The notes below the pieces were generated by a model. That model saw only the letters and a list, made by a program, of their open reading frames with translations. It did not search any database and was not told where the DNA came from. Shown here piece by piece: positions 1 through 8,466 of a DNA stretch of 64,000 bases. Numbering within the stretch: position 1 is the first letter of the stretch; every line of letters begins with the position of its first letter. The stretch is taken from assembly GCF_003439125.1 (NCBI RefSeq), contig NZ_QSUU01000002.1, positions 62,001 to 126,000 of the forward strand. Reading direction: 5' to 3'. The position numbers and the translations under genes were made by a program. The stretch is from Collinsella sp. OM04-5 (GTDB lineage: Bacteria; Actinomycetota; Coriobacteriia; Coriobacteriales; Coriobacteriaceae).

Positions 1-150
1 GAAGCCGGCACCCTTGGTGCCACCAGAGCGGGAACCCTGGCCCTTCTGGCCGCGGCCAGAAGTGGTGCCGTGACCCGAAGAATTGCCACGGCCGACGCGC
101 TTGCGGTTCTTGGTGGAACCGGGCGCGGGAGTAAGATCGTGAAGCTGCAT
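1..150 (-). CDS. rplO: 50S ribosomal protein L15 (uL15), partial
   Basis: Large-subunit protein uL15. Only the first 50 residues are visible; the gene runs off the left edge. The visible part is the Gly/Arg-rich N-terminal tail that threads into 23S rRNA, including GRGNSSGHG and [13 protein letters not shown]. The ATG at 150 is chosen because GAGGAG, the last two codons of rpmD, lies six bases upstream, which suggests translational coupling. It is the last visible gene of the rplE-rplO block; secY would be expected next, outside the window. Confidence 0.95.
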   Translation of the reverse strand, partial: MQLHDLTPAPGSTKNRKRVGRGNSSGHGTTSGRGQKGQGSRSGGTKGAGF

Positions 151-153
151 TTG

Positions 154-336
154 CTACTCCTCTACAATCTCGACAAGGTGCTTGACCTTGAAGATCATGC
201 CGCGGACGGACTCGTTGTCAGCAATCTCGCGAACCTCGCGGATCCTGTGGAGACCGAGGGCACGGACAGTACGGACCTGGTCCTGCTTGCAACCGTTGGT
301 GCTGCGGACCTGCTTGATCTTGATGGTGTCAGCCAT
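154..336 (-). CDS. rpmD: 50S ribosomal protein L30 (uL30)
   Basis: Small bacterial L30 of 60 residues, the normal family size. The conserved pattern IKQVRS, then TVRALGLHRI and a short C-terminal strand (MIFKVKHLVEIVEE) is present. It lies in the standard S5-L30-L15 order, two bases after rpsE and three before rplO, so the three are one transcript. Confidence 0.95.
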   Translation of the reverse strand: MADTIKIKQVRSTNGCKQDQVRTVRALGLHRIREVREIADNESVRGMIFKVKHLVEIVEE

Positions 337-338
337 GC

Positions 339-863
339 TTAGTTCTCCTTACCGACGAACATCTCGGAGACCGTCAGGCCACGGCGAGCCGCGACGTCCT
401 CAGGGCTGGAGAGCTCCTTGAGGCCCTCGACGGCAGCCTTGATGATGTTGAGGCCGTTGTCGGTACCGAGGGACTTGGACAGGACGTTCTTGATGCCAGC
501 AAGCTCGAAGAGGGGACGCACAGCGCCGCCGGCGATAACGCCGGTACCCTCGACAGCGGGCTTGATGATGATGCGGCCGGCACCAAAGTGGCCGAGAACC
601 TCGTGCGGGATGGTGCCCTGCTCGGTCACCGGCACGTGGAACATGTTCTTCTTGGCATCGAGAGACGCCTTGGAGATGGCCAGGGGCACCTCAGCGGACT
701 TGCCCATACCAACGCCGACGTTGCCCTTGCCGTCGCCAACGACGACGAGAGCGACGAGGCTCATGCGACGACCACCCTTGACGGTCTTCGACACGCGGTT
801 GATGTAAACGACGCGCTCCTCGAACTCGGAGGCCTCGCGCTGCTGCTTCTGATTACGAGCCAT
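339..863 (-). CDS. rpsE: 30S ribosomal protein S5 (uS5)
   Basis: Small-subunit protein needed for decoding accuracy, 174 residues, a typical length. The N-terminal dsRNA-binding half has [19 protein letters not shown]. The second half has [18 protein letters not shown] and [14 protein letters not shown], all family landmarks. It sits between rplR and rpmD in standard order on the minus strand. Confidence 0.97.
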   Translation of the reverse strand: MARNQKQQREASEFEERVVYINRVSKTVKGGRRMSLVALVVVGDGKGNVGVGMGKSAEVPLAISKASLDAKKNMFHVPVTEQGTIPHEVLGHFGAGRIIIKPAVEGTGVIAGGAVRPLFELAGIKNVLSKSLGTDNGLNIIKAAVEGLKELSSPEDVAARRGLTVSEMFVGKEN

Positions 864-877
864 GTGCTACATACCTC

Positions 878-1246
878 CTAGAACTCGAGACCGGCGGCAC
901 GAGCACCGTCGGCGAGGGCCTTGACGCGGCCATGGTAGATACGGCCACCGCGATCGAAGGCGACCTTGGTGATGCCGGCCTCGATGGCACGCTTGCCAAC
1001 GAGCTGACCGACCTTCTCCGCAGCCTCCTTGTTCGAGGTGTGGGTGCCCTTGAACTCGGCCTCGAGGGTCGAGGCAGAGACGAGCGTCAGGCTGGAGCCC
1101 TTGCTGTCGTCGATGATCTGGGCATAGATGTTGGCGTTAGTACGGGTCACGCGAAGACGCGGACGCTCGGAGGTACCCGAGACCTTGCCGCGAACACGAC
1201 GCTGACGACGCTTGAGGCCTTCCAGCTTCGCCTTATGCTTGTTCAT
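878..1246 (-). CDS. rplR: 50S ribosomal protein L18 (uL18)
   Basis: 5S rRNA-binding protein of the central protuberance, 122 residues. The basic N-terminus ([18 protein letters not shown]) and the core pattern [16 protein letters not shown], then [22 protein letters not shown], match the family. The gene starts at an ATG preceded by AGGAGTTTACGT on the coding strand. rplF lies 75 bases upstream and rpsE follows 14 bases downstream. Confidence 0.96.
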   Translation of the reverse strand: MNKHKAKLEGLKRRQRRVRGKVSGTSERPRLRVTRTNANIYAQIIDDSKGSSLTLVSASTLEAEFKGTHTSNKEAAEKVGQLVGKRAIEAGITKVAFDRGGRIYHGRVKALADGARAAGLEF

Positions 1247-1321
1247 ACGTAAACTCCTAAAAAGGTTGATCTTGCCAGCACCTGACGGGGTGCTGGTCTT
1301 ATGCGAGTGAGTCGGTTACGA

Positions 1322-1858
1322 CTACTTGGCGGCCTTACCCAGCTTGCGGCGGATGTGCTCGCCAACGTAGTGGATACCCTTGCCCTTGTAAGGCTCGGGA
1401 GGACGATGGCCGCGGATCTCAGCGGCGATCTGACCGACCTGCTGCTTGTTGATACCCTTGACGTTCACGTGGGTGTTGTCGGGAACCTCGAAGGTGATGC
1501 CCTCGGGAGCCTCGACGATCACGGGGTGCGAGAAGCCCAGGGAGAACTCGAGGTTCTTACCCTTCTGCTGCACGCGGTAACCGACGCCGGCGAGCTCGAG
1601 CTTCTTCTCGAAGCCCTCGGAAACGCCAACAACCATGTTGTGGATGAGGGCGCGGGTGAGGCCGTGGCGGGCACGGGTCTCACGCTCGTCGTCGGGACGG
1701 GAAACGGTGAGGACGTTGTCCTCGACGTTGATAGCGAGCTTCTCAAAGACATCGAGCTCGAGCTGGCCCTTGGGGCCCTTGACGACAACGTTGTTGCCGT
1801 TGACTGCCACTTCGACTCCGGCGGGAATCTGGACAGGCTTATTACCGATACGAGACAC
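1322..1858 (-). CDS. rplF: 50S ribosomal protein L6 (uL6)
   Basis: L6 binds 23S rRNA near the GTPase centre. It has 178 residues and begins with the invariant [15 protein letters not shown]. Two L6 domains follow; the second carries the C-terminal RNA-binding signature around [13 protein letters not shown]. Order rpsH-rplF-rplR is standard. Confidence 0.97.
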   Translation of the reverse strand: MSRIGNKPVQIPAGVEVAVNGNNVVVKGPKGQLELDVFEKLAINVEDNVLTVSRPDDERETRARHGLTRALIHNMVVGVSEGFEKKLELAGVGYRVQQKGKNLEFSLGFSHPVIVEAPEGITFEVPDNTHVNVKGINKQQVGQIAAEIRGHRPPEPYKGKGIHYVGEHIRRKLGKAAK

Positions 1859-1891
1859 GGTGATCTCCTTTCCTTCTACCTACCGAGCGAA

Positions 1892-2290
1892 TTACCAGAC
1901 GTAAGCGATGATCTCGCCGCCGACGTTGTGCTTGCGAGCATCGCGGTCGGTCATGACGCCATGGCTGGTGGAAATAATGGCGGTACCAAGGCCACCGCGG
2001 ACGCGGGGCATGTCGGCAACGCCGGTGTACTTACGCAGGCCCGGCTTGGAAATGCGGCGGATGCCGTTGATGACCTTAGCCTTCTTGGGACCATACTTAA
2101 GCGTGATGTGCAGAGTCTTCTGGGGAACGGTGTCCTCGACATCGTAGCCCTCGATGTAGCCCTCCTCGTGCAGAACACGAGCGATCTCGACGAGCTTCTT
2201 GCTGCTCGGCATGGAGACCGTGGCCTTGTTCACAGAGTTAGCGTTACGGATGCGCGTAAGCATATCTGCGATCGGGTCTGTAAGGTTCAT
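1892..2290 (-). CDS. rpsH: 30S ribosomal protein S8 (uS8)
   Basis: S8 binds the central domain of 16S rRNA and in many bacteria also represses the spc operon by binding near rplE. It has 132 residues, with [14 protein letters not shown] at the N-terminus and [20 protein letters not shown] near the C-terminus. A GGAG-type site precedes the ATG. The regulatory target site was not identified here. Confidence 0.97.
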   Translation of the reverse strand: MNLTDPIADMLTRIRNANSVNKATVSMPSSKKLVEIARVLHEEGYIEGYDVEDTVPQKTLHITLKYGPKKAKVINGIRRISKPGLRKYTGVADMPRVRGGLGTAIISTSHGVMTDRDARKHNVGGEIIAYVW

Positions 2291-2409
2291 ACAGATTCTC
2301 CTTCGTTCTTGATGAACACGTGCTCTTGGTTCTTCGCCGCCCTTAACGGCAAAGCCTTTTTAGCGCGTTTTCCCTGTTCCAAACTGATGCTTGAAACGCT
2401 GGTAGTGAC

Positions 2410-2595
2410 TTACCAGCTGGCCTTCTTAACGCCGGGAAGCTCGCCCTTGAGTGCAAGCTCGCGGAAGCAGACACGGCACAGGCCGAACTTGCGGTACACA
2501 GAGTGCGGACGGCCGCAGCGCTGGCAGCGCGTGTACTCACGAGTAGAGAACTTCTGCTTGCGATTGCACTTGACGATCATCGATGTCTTAGCCAC
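2410..2595 (-). CDS. rpsZ: 30S ribosomal protein S14, zinc type (uS14)
   Basis: The 61-residue short, zinc-binding form of S14. Two CxxC pairs (CQRC and CRVC) about 14 residues apart form the zinc ribbon. This C+ form depends on zinc, unlike the longer zinc-free paralogue. It lies between rplE and rpsH in standard order, followed by a 119-bp gap with no recognisable gene. Confidence 0.95.
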   Translation of the reverse strand: MAKTSMIVKCNRKQKFSTREYTRCQRCGRPHSVYRKFGLCRVCFRELALKGELPGVKKASW

Positions 2596-2674
2596 TTATA
2601 TCCTCCTCACATAGAGTATTGTTCGCCCCAAGCGCCGCCCCCTTCTGGGAACGGCGCTCATAGGGCAGGTGAAC

Positions 2675-3232
2675 CTATTTCTTGAACGGGAAACCGAAGG
2701 CGTCCAGAAGGGCCTTGGCCTCCTCATCGGTGTTGGCGGTGGTCACGAAAGTGATGTCCATACCACGCTGGTGATCGACGGAGTCGAAGTCGATTTCGGG
2801 GAAGATGAGCTGCTCGGTGACGCCCATGGAGAAGTTACCACGGCCGTCGAAGCTCTTGGCGGAGATGCCGCGGAAGTCGCGGATACGGGGGATTGCGACA
2901 GAGGTCAGACGATCGAAGAACTCCCACATACGGTCGCCACGCAGGGTAACCTTGCAGCCGATCGGCATACCAGCGCGCAGGCGGAAGGTAGCGATGGACT
3001 TGCGGGCACGGGTGATCATCGGCTGCTGGCCGGTGATGGCGCGCAGGTCGCGCACGGCACCGTCGATGGCCTTGGAATCGGTAGCGGCCTCGCCGACACC
3101 CATGTTCACGACGATCTTCTCAAACTTGGGGATCATCATGACGTTCTCGTACTGGAACTTGTCCTGAAGCTGCTGCTTGACCTCGTTGTTGTACTTGGTC
3201 TTCAGACGCGGCACATACTTCTCTTCTGCCAT
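2675..3232 (-). CDS. rplE: 50S ribosomal protein L5 (uL5)
   Basis: L5 binds 5S rRNA and contacts the P-site tRNA; 185 residues is typical. [18 protein letters not shown] and the [18 protein letters not shown] segment are diagnostic. AAGGAG precedes the ATG by six bases. In most bacteria rplX lies directly upstream; here rplX is 33 kb away, so rplE is the first gene of a separated half-operon and needs its own promoter. Confidence 0.97.
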   Translation of the reverse strand: MAEEKYVPRLKTKYNNEVKQQLQDKFQYENVMMIPKFEKIVVNMGVGEAATDSKAIDGAVRDLRAITGQQPMITRARKSIATFRLRAGMPIGCKVTLRGDRMWEFFDRLTSVAIPRIRDFRGISAKSFDGRGNFSMGVTEQLIFPEIDFDSVDHQRGMDITFVTTANTDEEAKALLDAFGFPFKK

Positions 3233-3369
3233 TGTTCACTCCTTCTTGGGGTTTTAAGCACGGGGCGTGGCCACGATGGGTTGTCCTCGTGCCTCCTGGC
3301 TGCATCCGCGCCGCTCATGGCATTACGCGGTTTGGACTCGACACAGCAGGAGCCGACAAAACAATCGGT

Positions 3370-3398
3370 ACTATACGCGCATCGGGAGCGTTTTTCCA
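3370..3398 (-). promoter_or_regulatory. Candidate sigma-70 promoter for the rplE block
   Basis: On the minus strand a TATAGT -10 (3375-3370) follows a TGGAAA -35-like hexamer (3398-3393) with 17-bp spacing, about 140 bases before the rplE ATG. This fits a promoter for the severed lower half of the spc operon. The -35 is only 4/6 to consensus. The rest of the 3233-3557 gap holds a palindrome and no gene. Confidence 0.45.
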
Positions 3399-3473
3399 GA
3401 AAAACCTCGTCTGCCTGCACAACTCCACAACTCCCCCGCACAAACCGATCCGCATGCGACGGAGGAAAATGAC

Positions 3474-3540
3474 AGTTGCGGTGAAATAGGGACTGTTTGA
3501 CGGCTTAACTGGCTTAAACAGCCCGCATTTCACCGCAACT
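3474..3540. repeat. Long imperfect palindrome downstream of xdhC
   Basis: Two 25-base arms with three mismatches, beginning AGTTGCGGTGAAAT and ending ATTTCACCGCAACT, enclose a 17-base loop. It lies just past the xdhC stop and before the rplE promoter. The flank is only mildly T-rich, so it may be a terminator or a mobile palindrome. Confidence 0.6.
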
Positions 3541-3557
3541 TATTGATGGGGATGCGA

Positions 3558-4601
3558 CTAGCGCTTGCGGGGGACGAGTTTGGTGCGGCGCAGGTGGATC
3601 ATCTCGGCGGCGATGGAGATGGCAATCTCCTCGGGATCCTCGGCCTCGATGGCAACGCCGATCGGCAGGTGCAGCTCGTCGATCTGGTCCTGCGTAAAGC
3701 CCTCCTGCTCCAAACGGGCGCGCACAAAGGCCGTCTTGCGGCGCGAGCCCAAGCAGCCCAGATAGGCGGGTTTAGCGCGCATGGCCTGAATCACCACGTC
3801 GATATCGGACTTGTGGCCTGCTGTGGCCACGACCACCAAGTCGCGCGGGCCGATGGGGCACTGCTTGCTCAGGTTCTTGTAATCGACCAGGCGACGATCG
3901 TAGACACCGGGCACCCATTCGGGCGTCAGCGTGCCGGGGCGGTCATCGCACGCCACAACGGCAAAGCCCGCCGCCGTGAGTACGCGCGCCGTCGCAGCGC
4001 CCACGTGTCCGCAGCCAAAGATGTAGGTCAGGCCCTCGGGGCAGAGCGTCTCGATGTGCGCCGGGGGAATCTCGGAGGCGGCGTTGGTGTAGGTGACCTT
4101 ACTCCCCTCCTCCACCAGCGAAAGCTCGGGGCAGCCCGCAATGGTATGGCGCGATGCCCCGCCATGGTACTCGGCCACATCGCCCTCGAGCGCGTTTGCG
4201 ATAAACGGTTCAAAGTCGATGACGAAGTCGCCGATGCGTCGATACGCCAAGACGTCGGCAACCGACTGGAACAACAGCACCTGCGATACATCCAGGTGCA
4301 GATAGCACAGGCAGATGGCTCCGCCGCAGATCATGCCGGTATCGGAGTTCTCGCCGCCCATGGTGTAGCGGACCAGACGCGATTGCCCTGCGGCCAGCAG
4401 CTCGCGCGCCTCGTTCAGCGCAAAGAGCTCGATCTTGCCGCCGCCGATGGTACCTGCTTGGCTGCCATCGGCAAAGACGGCCATCCAGGCGCCCACGCCG
4501 CGCGGCGATGACCCTGCCGTGCCGGCAACTACCACCAGCTCGCACGTCTTACCGGCCTTCAGAGCGCCAAGCGCAGCATTCACCACATCGAGCTTTTCCA
4601 T
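3558..4601 (-). CDS. xdhC: XdhC/CoxI-family molybdenum hydroxylase maturation protein
   Basis: XdhC-type proteins bind molybdenum cofactor, protect it during sulfuration and hand it to xanthine-dehydrogenase-like enzymes. The 347-residue protein has the N-terminal XdhC/CoxI domain (GTAGSSPRGVGAWMAV, then GTIGGGKIE) and a C-terminal Rossmann domain with IFGCGHVG, CDDRPG and LGCLGSRRK. It is nine bases downstream of yqeB on the same strand and within the purine island, so its client is presumably XdhD at 19.8-22.6 kb. It is the last minus-strand gene before the separated rplE block. Confidence 0.88.
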   Translation of the reverse strand: MEKLDVVNAALGALKAGKTCELVVVAGTAGSSPRGVGAWMAVFADGSQAGTIGGGKIELFALNEARELLAAGQSRLVRYTMGGENSDTGMICGGAICLCYLHLDVSQVLLFQSVADVLAYRRIGDFVIDFEPFIANALEGDVAEYHGGASRHTIAGCPELSLVEEGSKVTYTNAASEIPPAHIETLCPEGLTYIFGCGHVGAATARVLTAAGFAVVACDDRPGTLTPEWVPGVYDRRLVDYKNLSKQCPIGPRDLVVVATAGHKSDIDVVIQAMRAKPAYLGCLGSRRKTAFVRARLEQEGFTQDQIDELHLPIGVAIEAEDPEEIAISIAAEMIHLRRTKLVPRKR

Positions 4602-4610
4602 TGCAATTTC

Positions 4611-5405
4611 CTATCCCTGGAATACACCGGTGAGCATGGCGAGCGCCTCGAGCACGCCGCCGCCGACCGACGTCGCCTTGTCCGAAATATAGTTGATATA
4701 GCTGGCATCGCCGCGCGGGTCGACGTCGGCACATTTAAAGCCCTCGGTCACCTGAACGCCGTCGGCCAAAAGGCCGCGCAAGCAGCCATCGATCTGCGTG
4801 CACATGGGCGTATCGCCCGCGTAGCCAATCACGTCCCCGGCGCTCACGATATCGCCGATCGCATGGTCGGACCTAAACACACCGGCAGCGGGGCTGTGGA
4901 TAACACGTTCCTTGCCATAGCCGGCGATGACACCCGGCACGCCCGTGTTGGGCTGGGGCGAACCTTGGGTAATGACACGGCCGAGAAAATGCCCGCGCAT
5001 GGTCTCGACCACGGCGTCGCAATCGACCGGCGCGGTAAAGCCCGGCCCCACGGCAATGACGGCAGGCGCCATGTCGCGCGTGGTGCCCAAGTTGCGCTTG
5101 GCCAAAATCGCGTCGACCACAGCCGCGGGTTTCAGCTCGCCGAGCATCTTGGCCTGAGGGTCCACCACAACGGCGACGTCTCCGGCCTCGGTAATCTCAA
5201 GCGCCTCAGCCGGCGTCTGCGCCAAGCGAGCGCGAATGCCTTCGACCTCGACCTCGCCCAGGCGAATGGCCTCGCAAAAACTAATTGTGCGGCGGATGCA
5301 CGTGGGAACCGCGATATCGGCCATAACGACCGACACGCCGGAGCGCACCAAACGGGCAGCGACGCCCGTGGCGATATCGCCGGCGCCGCGAACATAAACG
5401 AGCAT
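4611..5405 (-). CDS. yqeB: Selenium-dependent molybdenum cofactor biosynthesis protein YqeB
   Basis: YqeB (EF2563 family) is a marker of the selenium-dependent molybdenum hydroxylase system, in which labile selenium rather than sulfur ligates molybdenum. The 264-residue protein starts MLVYVRGAGDIATGVAARL, a nucleotide-binding-like Rossmann start, and carries VIAVGPGFTAPVDCDAVVET. GGGAGG precedes the ATG. It probably forms an operon with xdhC and is divergent from yqeC. The biochemical step is not settled in the literature; the association with selenium-dependent hydroxylases is established from gene context. Confidence 0.88.
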   Translation of the reverse strand: MLVYVRGAGDIATGVAARLVRSGVSVVMADIAVPTCIRRTISFCEAIRLGEVEVEGIRARLAQTPAEALEITEAGDVAVVVDPQAKMLGELKPAAVVDAILAKRNLGTTRDMAPAVIAVGPGFTAPVDCDAVVETMRGHFLGRVITQGSPQPNTGVPGVIAGYGKERVIHSPAAGVFRSDHAIGDIVSAGDVIGYAGDTPMCTQIDGCLRGLLADGVQVTEGFKCADVDPRGDASYINYISDKATSVGGGVLEALAMLTGVFQG

Positions 5406-5507
5406 TCCCGGGGCACCTCCCTGTGCTACGGTTTGAGCAGAGCAAAAGCGGTTCGACCGCTGCTCTGATGATTATTTATTATCACAGTATTATACGGCGG
5501 TGAACAT

Positions 5508-6245
5508 ATGGAAACGGTTAACGGTAATCTTGCCTCGGCGCTCAGGATCGAGCCGGGCATTACCGCGATTATCGGCAGCGGCGGCAAGTCGACCTTGCTC
5601 AAGACGCTGAGCCTTGAGCTTATGCGCGCTGGCGGCCGCGTGCTCCTCTGCACCACCACGCATATGTTTCCCGTCGCCGGCGTGCCGTGGGACGGATCGA
5701 GCCGTCGTCTGGACGCCGCGCCCTGGAAGCCAGGTGCCCTACACGCCCCAGGCTGCACCTGCGAGGCCTGCGCGGGGCTTGTGCGGGGAAGGATCTGCCA
5801 AGCAGGTGTCTTGGACCCCCAGACGGGCAAGCTCTCCTCCCCCGCCGCGCCGCTCGACCAGCTGGCGCAGCGCTTTGACTACGTCCTGGCCGAGGCGGAC
5901 GGCAGCAAGCGGCTCCCGCTCAAGGCGCACGCCGCCTGGGAGCCGGTAATTCCCGCCGCCACGGCAAACGTTGTCTGGGTCGTCGGCGCCTCGGGGCTCG
6001 GCAAGCCCATCAACGAAGCCGTCCACCGCCCCGAGCTCTTCTGCGAGCGCTGCGGCTGCGAGCCCACCGACGCTGCCACCCCAGAGCGCGTCGCCCAGGT
6101 GCTCAATGCCGAGCTGCAGATGCTGAACCTCAACAATGCCCGTATCATGCTCAACCAAGCCGACACGCTTGCCGACCCAACAATGGCAGATCGCTTCGAG
6201 GCAGCCCTCAACCGCCCCCTCATCGCCACCAGCCTCCAGGGGTAG
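5508..6245 (+). CDS. yqeC: Selenium-dependent hydroxylase accessory protein YqeC
   Basis: Putative P-loop accessory protein of the selenium-dependent molybdenum hydroxylase system. The 245-residue product has a Walker-A-like GSGGKSTLLKTL near residue 24 followed by LLCTTTHMFPV, then ADGSKRLPLKAHAAWEPV, typical of YqeC. A cysteine pair (CTCEAC) lies near residue 85. It is divergent from yqeB across a 102-bp gap and convergent with hyuA, from which it is separated by a strong hairpin. Together with yqeB it indicates that XdhD is the selenium-dependent type. Confidence 0.87.
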   Translation: METVNGNLASALRIEPGITAIIGSGGKSTLLKTLSLELMRAGGRVLLCTTTHMFPVAGVPWDGSSRRLDAAPWKPGALHAPGCTCEACAGLVRGRICQAGVLDPQTGKLSSPAAPLDQLAQRFDYVLAEADGSKRLPLKAHAAWEPVIPAATANVVWVVGASGLGKPINEAVHRPELFCERCGCEPTDAATPERVAQVLNAELQMLNLNNARIMLNQADTLADPTMADRFEAALNRPLIATSLQG

Positions 6246-6252
6246 CAAATTT

Positions 6253-6282
6253 GGGACGGGGCTCTTTTTGCTACCCCGTCCC
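6253..6282. terminator. Hairpin between convergent yqeC and hyuA
   Basis: GGGACGGGG and CCCCGTCCC form a perfect 9-bp stem with a 12-base loop containing CTTTTT. A-runs flank it on the plus strand. It lies between two converging genes and probably stops transcription both ways, although the U-tract is not canonical. Confidence 0.6.
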
Positions 6283-6324
6283 AAAAAATCATCTCCCAAA
6301 TTAGCTACCCCGGCGGTCTTCCCG

Positions 6325-7692
6325 TTAGCGGGGCACGTAGCGGCCGGGTTGGGCTCCGGTGGGCTCGCCGTCGCGCGCGGCCAGCACGCCGTTCACAAAC
6401 ACGGCCTTGGCGCGGCCATGTGCCTCAAAACCCTCGAGCGGCGTGTAGTCCACAGCCTGATGCTGCATCGCGGCACTGATCGTCCAGCGCGCCTTGGGAT
6501 CCCACACGCACACGTCGGCATCGGAGCCCTCGGCAAGACAGCCCTTGCGCGGGTACATGCCAAACACGCGCGCCGGGTTCTCGCTCATCAGGCGGCAGAG
6601 GTCCTCGGGGCCCAGCTGTCCCTCAAAGCTCGTGGCAATCGCGACGGGACGATGCTCCACGCCGGGCCCGCCGTTGGGAATCGCGCGGAAATCATCGCGT
6701 CCTCGGTCCTTTTGCCCGTGCAGGTTAAAGCTGCAATGATCGGTCGCAATAGTATCGATCTCGCCAGCCACAAGCGCCTCGCGCAGCGCGGCACGGTCAC
6801 CGGCATGGCGCAGCGGCGGGCTCATCACGTACTTGGCGCCCGCAAAGCCGTCCTCGCCCTGCTCCAGATAGCAGGTGTCGTCGAGCATCAGATACTGAGG
6901 GCATGTCTCGACATAGATGTTCTTCTGCCCGCGCGCTTTGGCAGCGCGAATGGCCTCGAGCCCCAGCTTGGTCGAAAGGTGCACCACGTTGACCGGAGCG
7001 TCCCCGGCCAAGTGCGCCAGATACAGCAGGCGGCTCACGGCCTCGGCCTCACACACGTCCGGACGGCTGAGCGCATGGCCCTCGGGCCCGTGGATACCCT
7101 GCTCAAACACGCGCTTCTGCAGCGCGTTGACCAACGTGCCGTTCTCGCAATGCACGCACAGGATACCGCCCACGCGCTTGAGCTCCTCCAGCACCTCGAG
7201 CGTCTCGGCATCGTCCAGGCGCAGATGGTCGTAGGCAAAGTAGGTCTTAAACGACGACACGCCCGCCTCGCGCATGGCCGAAAGATCGGCGCGGTTGCGC
7301 TCATTCCACTCGGCAAGCGCCATATGGAAGGCATAGTTGGCGGTGCAGGTGCCGTCGGCGCGATGACGCCACTCGACCAAGGCATCGGGCATGGTCACGC
7401 CGCGATCGGCCGTCGCGTAGTCCACAATGGTCGTCGTGCCGCCGCAGGCAGCCGCGCGCGTGCCGGTCTCAAAGCTATCGGCTGTCCAATCCATGCCGGT
7501 CCAGCACTGCATGTGCGTGTGCCCATCGATAAAGCCCGGGAACACCCAGCAGCCCGCAGCATCCTCGACGGTATCGCCCTCGGCCGGCTCAATCGCCGCG
7601 GCAATCCGCACGATCTTATCGCCATCCATGGCAAGATCGGCGCGGCGAAGCCCCTGGGGCGTCACGAGTGCGCCGTTTTTGATGATGATCAT
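6325..7692 (-). CDS. hyuA: Dihydropyrimidinase / D-hydantoinase family amidohydrolase (HyuA)
   Basis: Cyclic-amide hydrolase of the dihydropyrimidinase family, 455 residues. Metal-site residues are visible in order: HTH in GFIDGHTHMQ, the lysine expected to be carboxylated in SSFKTYFAYD, His in CVHCEN and VVHLST, and the catalytic Asp in ATDHCSFN. In gut uric-acid degraders hyuA belongs to the required gene set, where it opens a hydantoin- or dihydropyrimidine-like ring. AAGGAG precedes the ATG. mocA lies ten bases upstream on the same strand. Confidence 0.88.
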   Translation of the reverse strand: MIIIKNGALVTPQGLRRADLAMDGDKIVRIAAAIEPAEGDTVEDAAGCWVFPGFIDGHTHMQCWTGMDWTADSFETGTRAAACGGTTTIVDYATADRGVTMPDALVEWRHRADGTCTANYAFHMALAEWNERNRADLSAMREAGVSSFKTYFAYDHLRLDDAETLEVLEELKRVGGILCVHCENGTLVNALQKRVFEQGIHGPEGHALSRPDVCEAEAVSRLLYLAHLAGDAPVNVVHLSTKLGLEAIRAAKARGQKNIYVETCPQYLMLDDTCYLEQGEDGFAGAKYVMSPPLRHAGDRAALREALVAGEIDTIATDHCSFNLHGQKDRGRDDFRAIPNGGPGVEHRPVAIATSFEGQLGPEDLCRLMSENPARVFGMYPRKGCLAEGSDADVCVWDPKARWTISAAMQHQAVDYTPLEGFEAHGRAKAVFVNGVLAARDGEPTGAQPGRYVPR

Positions 7693-7701
7693 AATTGCTC
7701 C

Positions 7702-8316
7702 TTATTGATTGATGCAGTTGGCCACGCGATCAAAATACGAGCAGGCGGCGATATGCTCCGTTATGCGTCGCTGTCCCTTGACGGTATCGACGTCCCACAG
7801 CTCGTAGGCACGCGCCTCGACCAGCACCACGTCGGTACGGTCCTTGAGGATCGAACCGCCGCCGTCCTTACCCTCAAGACACATAAGTGCATCGAACAAT
7901 TCCGCCGGAAAGAGCACCGGGCTCGAAGGCTCGCCGTTGCACGCAAGACGCACCGGATGATTGCGGTCACGCTCGTCAAACGCACGAACCATACCCTCAA
8001 AAGAATCCGAACTCACAAGCGGCTGGTCGCCCGGCAAAAAGAGGCAGCCTTTCCAGTTGCGTTCGACTCCCCACGAAAGGCCCGCACGGACGCTTTCGCT
8101 GCGCAGTTTGCCATCGTGCAGCACACACGGGCAATGCTTGTCCTCGCAAATCTGGGCGACCTCGGGCCAACGCGTCGAAACCACGACGTCAAAGCCCCGG
8201 GGAACCGAATCAATGGTCCGGGCAATCAGCGGCTTGCCATAGATATCGGCAAGCATCTTGTTAGAGCCAAACCGCTTGCCCTCGCCCGAAGCCATAATGA
8301 CGCAACCAAGTTTCAT
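7702..8316 (-). CDS. mocA: Molybdenum cofactor nucleotidyltransferase (MocA/YgfJ-like)
   Basis: MobA-like NTP transferase of about 204 residues, likely making molybdopterin cytosine dinucleotide for XdhD. The signature lies at the very N-terminus: CVIMASGEGKRFGSNKML, then YGKPLIARTI; LPGDQPLVS supplies the metal-binding aspartate. The ATG at 8316 is preferred over upstream in-frame codons because GGGGAGG lies a few bases upstream and the family begins directly with this motif. It forms an operon with hyuA. Confidence 0.85.
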   Translation of the reverse strand: MKLGCVIMASGEGKRFGSNKMLADIYGKPLIARTIDSVPRGFDVVVSTRWPEVAQICEDKHCPCVLHDGKLRSESVRAGLSWGVERNWKGCLFLPGDQPLVSSDSFEGMVRAFDERDRNHPVRLACNGEPSSPVLFPAELFDALMCLEGKDGGGSILKDRTDVVLVEARAYELWDVDTVKGQRRITEHIAACSYFDRVANCINQ

Positions 8317-8404
8317 GGCGATACCTCCCCTGAAGCCATCGTACCCATAACTCGCGTCGCGGGGCATCTACATCGAAAGCGCTTATCCCGCACGCCCACG
8401 ATGC

Positions 8405-8441
8405 AAAAAGGGGCACCCCGCCGGTTGGCAGAGCGCCCCCT
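8405..8441 (-). terminator. Intrinsic terminator of ygeW
   Basis: On the minus strand GGGGGCGCTCTGCC pairs with GGCGGGGTGCCCC and is followed by TTTTT, 26 bases past the ygeW stop. It separates ygeW from mocA. Confidence 0.8.
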
Positions 8442-8466
8442 TTACATGGCTTACCCCAGCGCGGCT

